64,000 bases of DNA from Rotaria macrura. Taxonomy: Eukaryota > Rotifera > Eurotatoria > Philodinida > Philodinidae. Numbering within the stretch: the stretch's first letter is position 1; each line of letters begins with the position of its first letter. Below, piece after piece: positions 11,303 through 22,131 of the stretch. Location of the stretch: the NCBI GenBank assembly GCA_900239685.1, contig OENT01000004.1, positions 62,001 to 126,000 on the forward strand. The letters run 5' to 3'. Both the position numbers and the translations under genes were made by a program. The notes under the pieces are model-generated. The model saw only the letters and a list, made by a program, of their open reading frames with translations, was not told the DNA's origin and did not search any database.

Positions 11303-14300
11303 CTATTTATCATTACTACTTGGTGGTGCCACACCTCCATTTGATGATCCGGCTGCAGCTGCGGCGGCAGCTGCTGCTTGTTGTTGAGCAGCAGCTAATT
11401 GAGCATAGTATGCTTGATAGTATAATGCACTCGCATCTGGAACTTGTGTTTGTTGTTGGTGAGAATCAGCTTGTTGAACTGTCAATTGAGGTTGAGCTTG
11501 TTGTGCTGTTTGAGCCTAAATAGAAAAAATCATTTATTATGATAAACAAATACGACATGGTAAGTTTTATTCTTTATTAACTATTTGTGCTGTTTTTAAC
11601 CATTGTGCCCATTGTTGAGTTAAAGAATTTGTGTCCTGTTGTGGCTGTTGAGGTACCGCCGCCGCTGCTGCAGGTTGTGTATTGAAGGCAGCTGCACATA
11701 ATGCAAGCCATGGATCAAGTGCATTCTGTTGAGTAACATTTGCAGCATTGGACAATTGATTTGCATGCAATGGATTTTGTGTTGGTATCGATAGATTCGG
11801 ATTATTGGATGTTTGCTGTGGCAAATGAGAAGGATATTGTTGTTGATTGGTTGGAATATTTTGAAGGAGTGGTTGTAAACGTTGCTGCTGTTGCTGTTGT
11901 TGTTGGGGATTATGAAATGTATGTTGTTGTGGCTGCTGTGGCTGTGGTTGTGATTGTTGTTGGATTGGTGGCTAAAGCACGAAGAATATAGGAATGATTA
12001 TTTTTTTTATTATAAAGGGCGTTGACATGAAACTAGAGATTCATGGGCTAAGTTTTTCGTTCATTAGACCTTGCATAGCTCAAATTGAAACAGTCAATAA
12101 GATCAGAACCCACATAAAAGCTTTATGTCCTTTCTTTCGATGCTATCGCTTAAAGTATTTGAAATTTAGTATTCTCGTAATAATTGGGAATGAAAAAAAT
12201 TACGGAATACGTACTCTAGTAGGAAAATTTTGTCGATCATGTTGTTGATTAAAATTATTATTATTATTATTCTGCATAAATCCTCTTCCGCCACCTGATT
12301 GCTGCTGTTGATTATTGTCATAATCATTGAATTGTCGACCTCGTGGTGCATTATTAAAGTCTTGTCGAAATCCACCAGTACGTTGATTATCATGATATGA
12401 ACCACGATTATTGTACTGATTTCGATTATTATCGAAATTACCGCGATTACGTCCACTATTAAAATCATTTCGTTGATGATATCCACCACGCCATTCATCA
12501 TTCGATTGATTATTATAATTATTTCCTCTTCCACGATAATTATTGCCACCACCTTCATGAAAGCCACCACCACCACCACCACCGCCACCGCCACCACTAC
12601 GTTGGTTATTTCTTGAATCTTGTCGATGATCGGAATATCGATTGGGACCGCCACGTGAATAACCACCACGATAATTATCATTTCGATGTGATGATGAAAA
12701 TCGTGAATCCTCCCGTGATGTCCGCCGATCACGATCTCTTGAACGTGAGCGTGCATAACGATCACGATCGCGATCACGATCACGTTCACGACTACGACGA
12801 TCACGTTCATCATAACGACTACGATTTGTATTACGTGACGAATGATAATCATCATGTCGATCATAACGCGACGATGATGAAGATGAACGATATTGATCAT
12901 AATCTCGACGTATTTTATCGTATAATGCTTTGGCATCATCATAAGATAATTCTGGGTAAATGGCATCTTCTAATGTTGAACCTTTTTGTGGAATATGAAA
13001 TTTAGCTTTAGCTTCTTTGAACCATTGAGTTGGTATGGAAATATTTTCTAGTTTTTCTAATTTTTCAATACGCTTTTTCAATTCCTCTTCATCAGGTATA
13101 ATAATAACACCTACACGATGATAACCAGAAAATAAACGTTGACGTTTTGCTTGACTTTCTTTTGTCGTATTTACATGATCGATAATATAATTACGTCGAC
13201 GTTGTGGAGCTATTTCAATTAATTTTTGTAAACATACATTAACACGTAACATTATTCCATCGTTACGATCTTTTATATGTGGTAATTTTCCATCCGTCTT
13301 CAATTAGAAAAGCAAAAAGATATTTCGTTTCGGTTTTGACAGCTTATTTTTTTTTGTTGTCGTTTGTTGAAACTTACCGTCATTTGACTAAGAACATGTT
13401 CAACATTTAGTAAATTAAAATCTTTCTTTGGATTATCTTCCATATATTTTTTAGCCCATGTTGTTTTACCGGATCCGTTTAAACCCGAAAGAAGTATAAC
13501 TTGACAATCTGATTTTTCTGCAATGGGCTCCGAACAACGTATACGATCTGCCAACGGAACTTGTTGAGCAAATGTAAAATCAGGTTTGATCTCTGACCAT
13601 GAGTGCTCCTTAAACGAAAAAAATTCTATATCTGAATGAAAGAAATTTTCACACTTACCAATTGTCCGAAATTACATTCAAATTTAGCATTTTTAGCTAA
13701 TACATGTGGATAGAATTCATTAGAATCCTTTTTAGGGAATTCAAAAGCTCGACCATGATCTTCACCATTCTTCGTAAACGATATACAAACTCGACTATCG
13801 TCATTGTCATCTCCGAAATCAATATAACAACCAAGAACATCGGATGGACCAAATGATTCACCATAAGTTTCTTCAACAGGTTCATCATTGGTTTTACTCA
13901 TTGTTTTACCATTAGATGTATAAGCAAATGAATCATTAACTTCACCTAGAAAATCATTAATAATAGTAAGGAAGTGCTTTTATTAAGCTTCAAAGAATTA
14001 AAATACCAGATACGAAGGGAGATGTGTGTACTGACCGAAGAAAAATCCTTTTTTGGGGAGTATTTTCCGCACTAAATCCATCTAATCCCAAATATTTGAA
14101 AGCGAAGGATAGTTCAAGGATTTTTTTCTCATAGCGTTAGACACGTTGATCTAGATGCTAGCAGAGTTTAATCATCTCAAAAAGAAAAAGGTTTTCAACA
14201 TCCTCATCACTGAAGGCTACATTTTGCACTCTCTTCTCCAAGAAACAATCTGATGCAGGTGAGAAATCGTTTTTTGAAAACATTGAAGTGCGGATTGATT

Positions 14301-17179
14301 GCATATGAGTCAGATATTCGACCGTGGACGCGTCTATTCCAATGACCGTAGCTCTTGTAAATACAAGCAAAACAAACATACCTAATTGAAGGGCATGAGG
14401 ACCTGAGCCTAGATTTGACCAGCCAACACGAATACCAGTTTTTTCCTTTTCGCTATCAGGCATTTGCGGACAATTTATTGATTCGGTAAACTGTAATTAA
14501 CCGTAAACAGGATAGCATATATACGTGTATAGAAATATAGAATATTTACTCGTATTTCAAAACAAATTTTTCCTTGTTTAAATCCATATGTAGCACGTAC
14601 ACCAGCCCATAAGAAACATAATGCATCATTAGATTTAGTGGATGCTGATAAGCAATCCGGATTAATGGTTAGATTTAAATCAGACGTATCTAAAGAATGC
14701 AATCAAGTTTCATGTTAAATATTACGTAATATACTTGGGAACCAAACATACAAAGATGAGGACACGGAAAAAATCAATGAGTTATTTGCACACTGTTATT
14801 CATTTAATGATACTAGTCAGATTGGTTACCTGAAGAATTTAAGTGAGTACGATTAATGTCAGTCTGTGTTACACTCAAATGAAAGAACATGTGTATCAAT
14901 TTTAAGAAAAATGATAGTTCGCATTAGAATCTTGAACAGAGCATTCAATTTGTTTTTGATTCGTCGGCAAATTTGAAAATCAAGTATCATCTCATTTCTG
15001 ATAACAGTTTCTTATCTCATATCGTAGAGATCTCCAGCAAAATCAATGAGTTTTTATAAGTTTGACAGAACTGATGTTTTTCACTTTAGCATCACTTTGA
15101 TTATACATCAATGTTTTTGTAAAAAGTACTCGGTAAAATATAAAGAAAAAAACTAGTCTACGTAATAGAAGTGCACAGAAAATTTCTAAATGATACATGA
15201 GCTGACTTTAATCTTTTTTCTCGTTTACCTATCTCCTAATGATGATAACACGACATAGAACTGCCAAATTTATCGAATTTGACGTTTTTCGATTCAAAAA
15301 ATGCATTTTAGACATTAAACTGAGTCAAAAATACGACATGAATCTTGAATTATCAACTGCGAACAAAATCCAATATTCAAGAAATCCAATCGGCTAGATG
15401 ACTTCTTAACTAATAATGAGAATAAAGTTATGGAGATGGTTCACATACGGAGAGTATCTCACTAAACGCTATTGAATCAAAACACACGTGTGACTACTTA
15501 CAAAAATCCAATACAACATCTTCAGTGTTAAATTGCACTAGTTCTTCTTCTGGCAATGGTATTTCCCTTTCCGACGATCTATATACAGAACAAAAAGGAA
15601 TAAGTACGAAATACATTTTAAAAAACGAAAAAGAAAATATAAAAACAACAGAGTAAAAAAAAACCTTAATAACACAAATAACACATGAATTTTATCATAT
15701 TTATATTTAGAGAAGAAAACCTGTTCATTGATCTGTCTTTTGTCAACTGGAATCAATTAATATCTTTGTATTTTCACTATATGCATATATATATATATTA
15801 TTTTCACCTAAAATATCCATATTTATTCATATATTCATATAGTATTTTGCCTTTCGTTCATTTGTTGTAACCATAATATCTTCTTTTGTTCAATATCATT
15901 TATGTGTCAAAAAAAAATTTCACAATGCATTGTTTGTTAACTAAATATATATACATTTTTTCTTTATACGCATTCGTCTATCTTAAACCATATTTAATAT
16001 AATAATCTTCTCGCTATTACAACGCTTACCATTTTAATACAGGATCTCATGACAATCGCATCGCAGTAAATAAATACCGATATAAAATATTGTTTTCAGA
16101 TGAGCTGTTGTTATTATAGGTTTAACTGCAATAAATGTACATATAAATGATAAAGAATAAATTAAAATTTCCTTGTTTCTCTTCATTTGGTATAATTAGA
16201 TGGATATATATATATGTATACATATGTAATATTGTAAACCATTTGAACGTAAGACAGATATCTTTTTTCATACATTCTTATGACTTTGTTTCATAGACAC
16301 ACAAACACACACGAGTAAAAAAAACACAACTAAAAGCCCTATTGAAATCTATACATATTTACGTACTTGTCTGAATGCCGACTACTATAATGTCGATCTT
16401 CATCCCGTTGTCTTGATGATCGATGATAATCACGATCATGATCTCGATCTCGATGTCTACTACTACTATTATTATCAATAGTATCATTCTTAGTATTTTT
16501 ATCATTTTCATCATCATCATCATCGTCATCATCATCATCATTGTCATCGTCCGACGTTTGTTTTGTAATTGATTGCTTCTCTGATGAATCTTCATCTTGT
16601 TCTGAACCCCAGCGACTCTTTTTTTTGCGTCTTTGTTTTAATATATCATCATTAGGGTTAGTTTCATCATCATTTTCTACTTTATTATTTTGATTTTCCT
16701 GTTTTTGATCTTCAATATCTTTTACTTTCTCATGTTCCTCGTCTGTTAGACGACGTTTTTTACTTGGTGGCGATTCATCTATAGTTTGATCGTCTTCATT
16801 AGGTTGACTGTTTGGTTCAATAGCTGCTTCTTCATCATTGTCATTCATAGCCTAAATAGTATAGTATGAAACTGTAAAACAACCAAGAATTTCATTCAAT
16901 ATAGATAAAAATAACCTTTGATGGAGATGATGCTTCATCTCTTATAAGAGGTATGTCTGATTCATCCATTGTTTCACCAACTATGAAAAATAACACACAT
17001 TATGAAATTATTTATTTTGCTAGAAAATCATCATCACCTTCTTCAGTTCCACTGTTTACTGCTTGACGTAGTCGATCGATTAAATCCGCTTTACGTCCTT
17101 TTGTATCCAGACCACGTTTTTTAAGTTCATTTTGGAGTTCAAGAACTTTTAATGACTCAAAGTCTTCACTTTCGGACAT
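11303..17179 (-). CDS. HNRNPUL1: hnRNP U-like RNA-binding protein (SAP-SPRY-P-loop-RGG)
   Basis: Eleven coding exons: 17179-17038, 16980-16916, 16851-16367, 15578-15502, 14689-14550, 14490-14382, 13945-13659, 13608-13378, 13297-12215, 11971-11582 and 11515-11303, giving 1,073 aa; human relatives are about 825-860. Residues 8-42 form a SAP domain (LKVLELQNELKKRGLDTKGR...). Then come an acidic/Arg-Asp region with a long Asp run, and an SPRY domain at about 257-435 (LSASTKSNDALCFLWAGVRA, IRVGWSNLGSG). A kinase-like P-loop GLNGSGKTTW lies near 477-487; hnRNP U has GLPGAGKTTW. After it come RRRNYIIDHVN and LFSGYHRVGVII, both family hallmarks. The C-terminal 360 residues hold RS/RD repeats, a poly-Gly run and RGG/RG boxes, then a Gln/Ala-rich tail. 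The family works in nuclear RNA binding, splicing and chromatin. The ATG follows TTTTCAG directly. Assignment among HNRNPU, UL1 and UL2 is open. Confidence 0.92.
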
Positions 17180-17457
17180 CTGAAAATACTACTCTTGTTC
17201 ACAATGCTATATGCTTGAATGAAGAAAACAAAAATGTATTTCTTTGTTTGTCCGACAGACACTACATCTAACCAATCAAATAAAACTTGATTATAGATGG
17301 CAGTAGAGACACACTTCTATTATATGTTTACATTCTACTGCAACTATCTATTGAATGAGGAAAAAGAAGAGAAAAAAAACAGCAACACGGATATACAAAA
17401 ATTTGTTAATGAATTCCAAAGATACTAGCATTAATTAATGAAGATATTCATAATTTT
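17180..17457. other. Short intergenic spacer with start-proximal splice acceptor
   Basis: 278 bp between the FOPNL stop and the hnRNP U-like ATG. The sequence GTATTTTCAG (minus strand, AG at 17180-17181) touches the ATG, so the mature mRNA must be joined here to a leader or to a distant 5' exon. This supports trans-splicing of a downstream cistron. No separate gene is seen. Confidence 0.5.
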
Positions 17458-19001
17458 CTAATTTGTACGATGCGATATTGTTCGATTAGCTGCTTTTGTA
17501 TTCGTCACAAAGTTTGATAGTAGCGAATAAAGAAGTGGTCTAAAAGAAATCAAACGACAACAATTGAAGTAGTCAAAAAGAAATGATGAGGCTAGATTGT
17601 TAACTCTGCTTAGAAGATTTTCTTTTATAGTTAACACTTAGTGAGGCTGTTACAAGTTTAAACGAGTTGGTGGCAAGTTATGGAAAATTCATTGAATTCT
17701 TGATGCCACTAGAAATATCTGCTAAAAAATCGAGCTATCGAAAGTCACCGCACCGTTATATGATTCTAGTTACTTTTCTATCGAGAAAATGAAATTTAAA
17801 TTCTATTAATTTATTATTATTTTTTTGATATATAACGTTAAGCAAGTTAAAAATTTCCTTGAAAACTTACAACTAGAAGTGGGGGCAGCACTATTACTTA
17901 CAGACGACTCGTGCTTGTCGCATTATGATTTTCATCGTAGTTATAGTTTACATTCAAACGATAGATATTCGTTGCAATGATTTCATCTTGATTCTCTACT
18001 ATACAACGCACAAATAAATAAAATGCACATTATTCTTCATCACAACATTTTAGTAGGAATTCTAATCCACTAATTCCTTTGGAATATATATTTTTTAAAT
18101 AATGCATATAATTATTCGATAACATTATTTATCGACAGATTTGAATTCTCGCTTGACTATCCATTATATTTCTTACATGCTAACTCCTTTTGATATAATC
18201 CCTATGGTATATACCACGCTCAGATTCTGTTATGAATAACTAACCTAATTCTTTAATACTATTATCAAGAGATTATACATGTGATAAATCACAATAGAAA
18301 TAGAATCACGTGTAAAAAGCATATACTAATTTTTTTCACTCTTGTATTTGTCGTATTTAATGATTGATCTCGAGGTTCACTAAAAGAAACAGCTGTCGAC
18401 ACTCGTTTACTGATATATATATTCTGTTAAAATTTTAGAGAACTTCCTACAGAGGACTGATAAAAAATCTGATACTGATTCATGTTTAACTATTCGAATT
18501 TGTTTCTTTCCATTTAAATCTTATATCGAAAAGAATATGTTTTCTGAAACAGTTTATTCTTACATTTACCGTGTTTTATCATCATCATGTACATTCAGTT
18601 GTTCCGCAACGAAGCCTCTACCAAGTGATGGTGTTGGTTGTCCCGATTCTAGATAATACTCAATACTGAATATTCTTAAGAACACAATCTCAGTTTTTGA
18701 AAACATACCAACGGCAAGTACAGATCTGAAAGTGCAACAAAAGACACACACCTTTAATAATCTCTGTTTTTTTAACATAAAAAATAACCTACGCAGCGCA
18801 ATGTAAATTATTGTAATTCAAATATTCCAGAATAAGCTCATTGATAAGTAAGTTTTCATGTGGGATTCTTGGTTTAACTTCTGTCGGATCTTGTAATGTA
18901 GTAAATATATCAGCACGAAGTTTAGCACGCGTCGCAGCTAGTGAGCCATTTTGTTCAAGTGTCTGCTTTATTGCTGATCGAAGATCTTCTAAAGTGCTCA
19001 T
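17458..19001 (-). CDS. CEP20: FOPNL / FOR20 / CEP20, centrosomal LisH protein
   Basis: Six exons: 19001-18793, 18725-18709 (17-nt microexon), 18648-18570, 18409-18327, 17998-17902 and 17539-17458, giving 188 aa (human 174). The first exon reads MSTLEDLRSAIKQTLEQNGS... with ENLLINELILEYL, the LisH segment that is almost identical in animal FOPNL. It continues ASVLAVESGQPTPSLGR, and the last exon gives PLLYSLLSNFV, matching the conserved PLLYGILAHFL. The family acts in pericentriolar satellites and ciliogenesis and pairs with PCM1/MNR/OFD1. About 50-60 residues encoded by exons 4 and 5 sit between LNVHDDDK and PLLY, where human has only about 10; they may be lineage-specific or optional. An ATTTCAG acceptor lies 7 nt before the ATG, and only 33 bp separate the gene from the stop of the upstream gene. 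Confidence 0.9.
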
Positions 19002-19008
19002 ATTATAT

Positions 19009-19020
19009 CTGAAATTTTAA
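19009..19020 (-). promoter_or_regulatory. Candidate trans-splice acceptor of FOPNL
   Basis: Minus-strand TTAAAATTTCAG ends at 19009 and the ATG begins 7 nt later. The upstream gene stops at 19035, so only 33 bp separate two coding regions. There is no room for a promoter, and a leader must be spliced here if FOPNL has its own mRNA. The reading is inferred from position and motif. Confidence 0.5.
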
Positions 19021-19034
19021 CAAATTAAGAAGGT

Positions 19035-20011
19035 TTAAGTTTCATTTGAAATTAAACCACGACGAGCTTTTTTTTGCATATTATAGTTTTCATCATCATG
19101 CTCTTTTAACACTTTTTTATAGAATAATCCCTTCATTTTCAATGAAGCTAATATAGTAAATAAATCCGATGCTAGCATTCGTTTCGATAAACTGAAACTT
19201 CTTAAAACACAAATTAAATTAAAGTAAAAATTTTTAAATAGAAGAGCAAATTAATTTACTTTGTTCTTGATTCAATTTTAACTATATTCATATAGAATTT
19301 TTCACTGTCATCTGTTGCGTTTCCTAAACAGCATTGTTGTTGATCCCCGTCGATTTGAACAATATAATTCATATTCGAATTGAGCTCATAGACAGTTTCA
19401 CCACGATTGGCACATATTAATGTATAATTATTTTTATCTATAACTTCATCTCTTGTTTCCCATGTATATAAATGTGCACCATGTAGTTGATACTTTTTTA
19501 TTAGTAATTCAACGATTTTCCTGTGCATATCATCAGATACACCAATTAATATTGGCCACCATGGTTCATTTAATAAATTAAATTTTGCTCTCATCTCAAT
19601 AATTAACTGTGCTAATGCAAGACTAGACATTCCAGAACAATTGAATAGCAAATTTTCATTCAATCGTTGGGCTTTTAAATAATTCCATGCAGATATCTCG
19701 ACTAGATCAGATTGACGAAGAACACGATACGGAGATAAAAATCCCGTATGGATCCCACCAGAATCATTTGGTATAGCGAACGTTGGTGGAATATTAAGAA
19801 TTGATATTAGAGAACGCATATATGACAGACGGTCCGACTTACTACGAATACGTGAAAGTATTTCATAATATTTACTTTCATTTAAGGTGAATGTTGATGG
19901 TAAGCGGCCTGTTTTTTTATGTTCATTGATTTCTTTATCGAAGTATTGACATACTAAACTTGAAATAAAGAGAAATAGAAATGATTTCGAAAATCGATCG
20001 ATGGGAATCAT
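19035..20011 (-). CDS. Unrecognised 305-aa protein, possible signal peptide
   Basis: Two exons, 20011-19260 and 19200-19035, join in phase 2 (RTK|SFSLSKRML). I do not recognise the family. The body is soluble and mixed alpha/beta in look, with distinct segments SGGIHTGFLSPYRVLRQSDL, FNCSGMSSLALAQLIIEM, EPWWPILIGVSDDMHRK and LICANRGETVYELNSNMNYI. The tail is basic (KKARRGLISNET). The N-terminus MIPIDRFSKSFLFLFISSLVCQ looks like a signal peptide. The same bases (GTAAAA at 20017 back to TTTCAAG near 19958) also make a good 60-nt intron, in which case the true start lies in an unseen upstream exon and the signal peptide is an artefact. Expression as one unit with FOPNL is suggested by the 33-bp gap. 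The even codon pattern and clean splice argue for a real gene. Confidence 0.6.
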
Positions 20012-20246
20012 TTTTTACATCCATCTGTGCTTATTTTGTGATTGAATCTTGAAGTAATCCTATGAACTTAATGAAGAAAGAAAAGTATTCGAATTTACAC
20101 AAGTAGTATCTATTTTATCGTACGAGTAATTCGACTAGAATAATATTGAAAATAATTGACTTTAAGAATGAACATGATTTTGAAAGACAAGAAAAAAAAA
20201 GAAATAAGTTTATTCTAATGTATGTAAAACCATGTACACAAAAAAA

Positions 20247-20300
20247 GGCATGGACACCGCTTGGCTCACTTTATCATAGAGGTCGCAGGTTCCTTGCGAA
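20247..20300 (+). other. Weak tRNA-like relic
   Basis: GGCATGG...TTGGCTCAC...TTATCATAGAGGTCGCAGGTTC recalls a tRNA. It has an A-box-like TGGCTCA, a CAT at the anticodon place, and AGGTCGCAGGTTC like the variable loop plus B box. The D arm is too short and no 3' acceptor strand pairs with the 5' end. At best this is a truncated tRNA pseudogene or a SINE fragment. Confidence 0.2.
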
Positions 20301-22113
20301 GTAAAAATCAAAATTCAGAATTCCATTTTCATACTACGACATGTATGGGAACTGTTAACTGTTCAACGATTTATTAGATCTATAATTAGTCACTATCGGA
20401 ATTTTCTATTTATATACTCTCATAAATCAAGCGTTTAATGAACAAAATAAATGTCAAAACTATCACATCAAATTATTCATATATATTCACTGATTAAATT
20501 TTGATATTCTTTCTGTAAAGACAAAAGCAAAAGTATTCTTAAATTGTAAATGTCGAGTAGAATTAAAGTTGCAAAAATTTTCTTAACTGAACACTTAGCG
20601 CCTTCTAAGGATTTTGGCATTTTTCATAGTACATACAATATTTATGAACGTACTTCTTATACTAAGTATTTGAATTTTATATCCATAGAACCCAACTCTT
20701 TTTATAGGAGTATTTTAATCCTCACTTTATCTGTGATGTAGTTTCAACATTGGAGTAATTTTCTTTTCGTTCAACAGTGATTCAAGAAATCGCTCAATTC
20801 CTAATTTAAGATAAAATTTATTCGATCCATGACACATACCTTTATGAGCAGTGATAATAAGCTACTGAAAACATTCATTCTTGAATATAAACTTAAAAAT
20901 TGTCTAGAATCTTCAGAATAATCTGGCTTCGACCAAATCCTAAGTCGAAGATTCACAGATAAGGCTCTTATATTCGAAACGAATAATATGACAACCATGT
21001 TCATTTCAGAACCATATGAATCTTATTGGACTTGTACATAATTATCAAGTTCGAAATTACAAATTCAATGCAACGAAGCCAAAGAATGTAATTGTACAAG
21101 TCTAGCTATTGTATTTCATCTTTTCATTGAAAATTGAGAATATTGCTTTACTTACACTGTGTGTACATTTTTATGTCTTATTCATACACCGAAATGAAAC
21201 TAGATTAACACATTTTATTGATAGGATTAGAACACTGAAATCGTACATTTTTTCTTACCTATCAGATTCTACATGATACTCAGAAATAGCATTCGTTTAT
21301 AAGCAACACAACATCTAAACATACATGTATTTGCCAGCAAAAAATTAAACTAAACAATTTCATAAATACTTAGTTTGCAGATACAATACATGTTTAGTTG
21401 GTGTTGATCGTCGCATTGAAGTACACATGATTTTCCTTCTAAATTTATTAAGAAACCGACATGAATTTGTTCTAGTTCCGTGAACAAATCCGACTAATCC
21501 ATCTTTGTCACGAACTCAAGACACGTTAAAATTTAAACAGAAGCAACTCTATTATTATTCATCAGCTAGATGCAATGCTTTTGTATAACTCATGTTGATG
21601 AATTTTGTGTTTAATTGAATTCGCATCGTAGTACAAACTATTATCATATTTTATTAAGTAGAATTGTCGATAGCTGTATAGTCGATAACATTAGACGCAA
21701 ATTAAGAAATCATTGAATAGAGCACAATTGGCAATAGGCAAATGCTTTTAGAATGGAAATCATACTTTCTCGTGTATGGCTCTTGTCTTGCAAAGCATAC
21801 TCAGCAATCAGTAAATAATATATGCACTCAAGAATTTTGATCGATGATGATATATATGATAGGCGTCCTTTGAAATAAGCATCAATTAACAGCAAGAAAA
21901 AATGGATATGAAAGTATGAATTTCTTTGTCATGGATTCCAAAAGAAATACGTTCTCATTTTACATTATATTATTAAATATTTCCCTATAGATCTTCAAAC
22001 GAAACTCAGAGAAAATACATAATTTGAATTCAAACATAACTATCTTAGAATTAGAAAGCCTGTATGCGAATATACAATCAAAATTCTAGTCTATTCATAT
22101 TTGTTCTATGAAT

Positions 22114-22131
22114 CCTCTCTCTCTCTCTCTC
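22114..22131. repeat. CT dinucleotide repeat
   Basis: Nine uninterrupted CT units in gene-free DNA. Confidence 0.9.

Noticed and set aside
12166..13005. Long open frames overlapping the RGG exon on both strands
   Set aside because: Ile/Val/Met and His/Asp-rich translations are shadows of the RGG/RS repeats of the hnRNP U-like exon, which matches its family in one frame.
14158..14463. 101-codon frame starting MPDSEKEKTG
   Set aside because: Its first part is the SPRY exon 14382-14490; the rest reads into the following intron.
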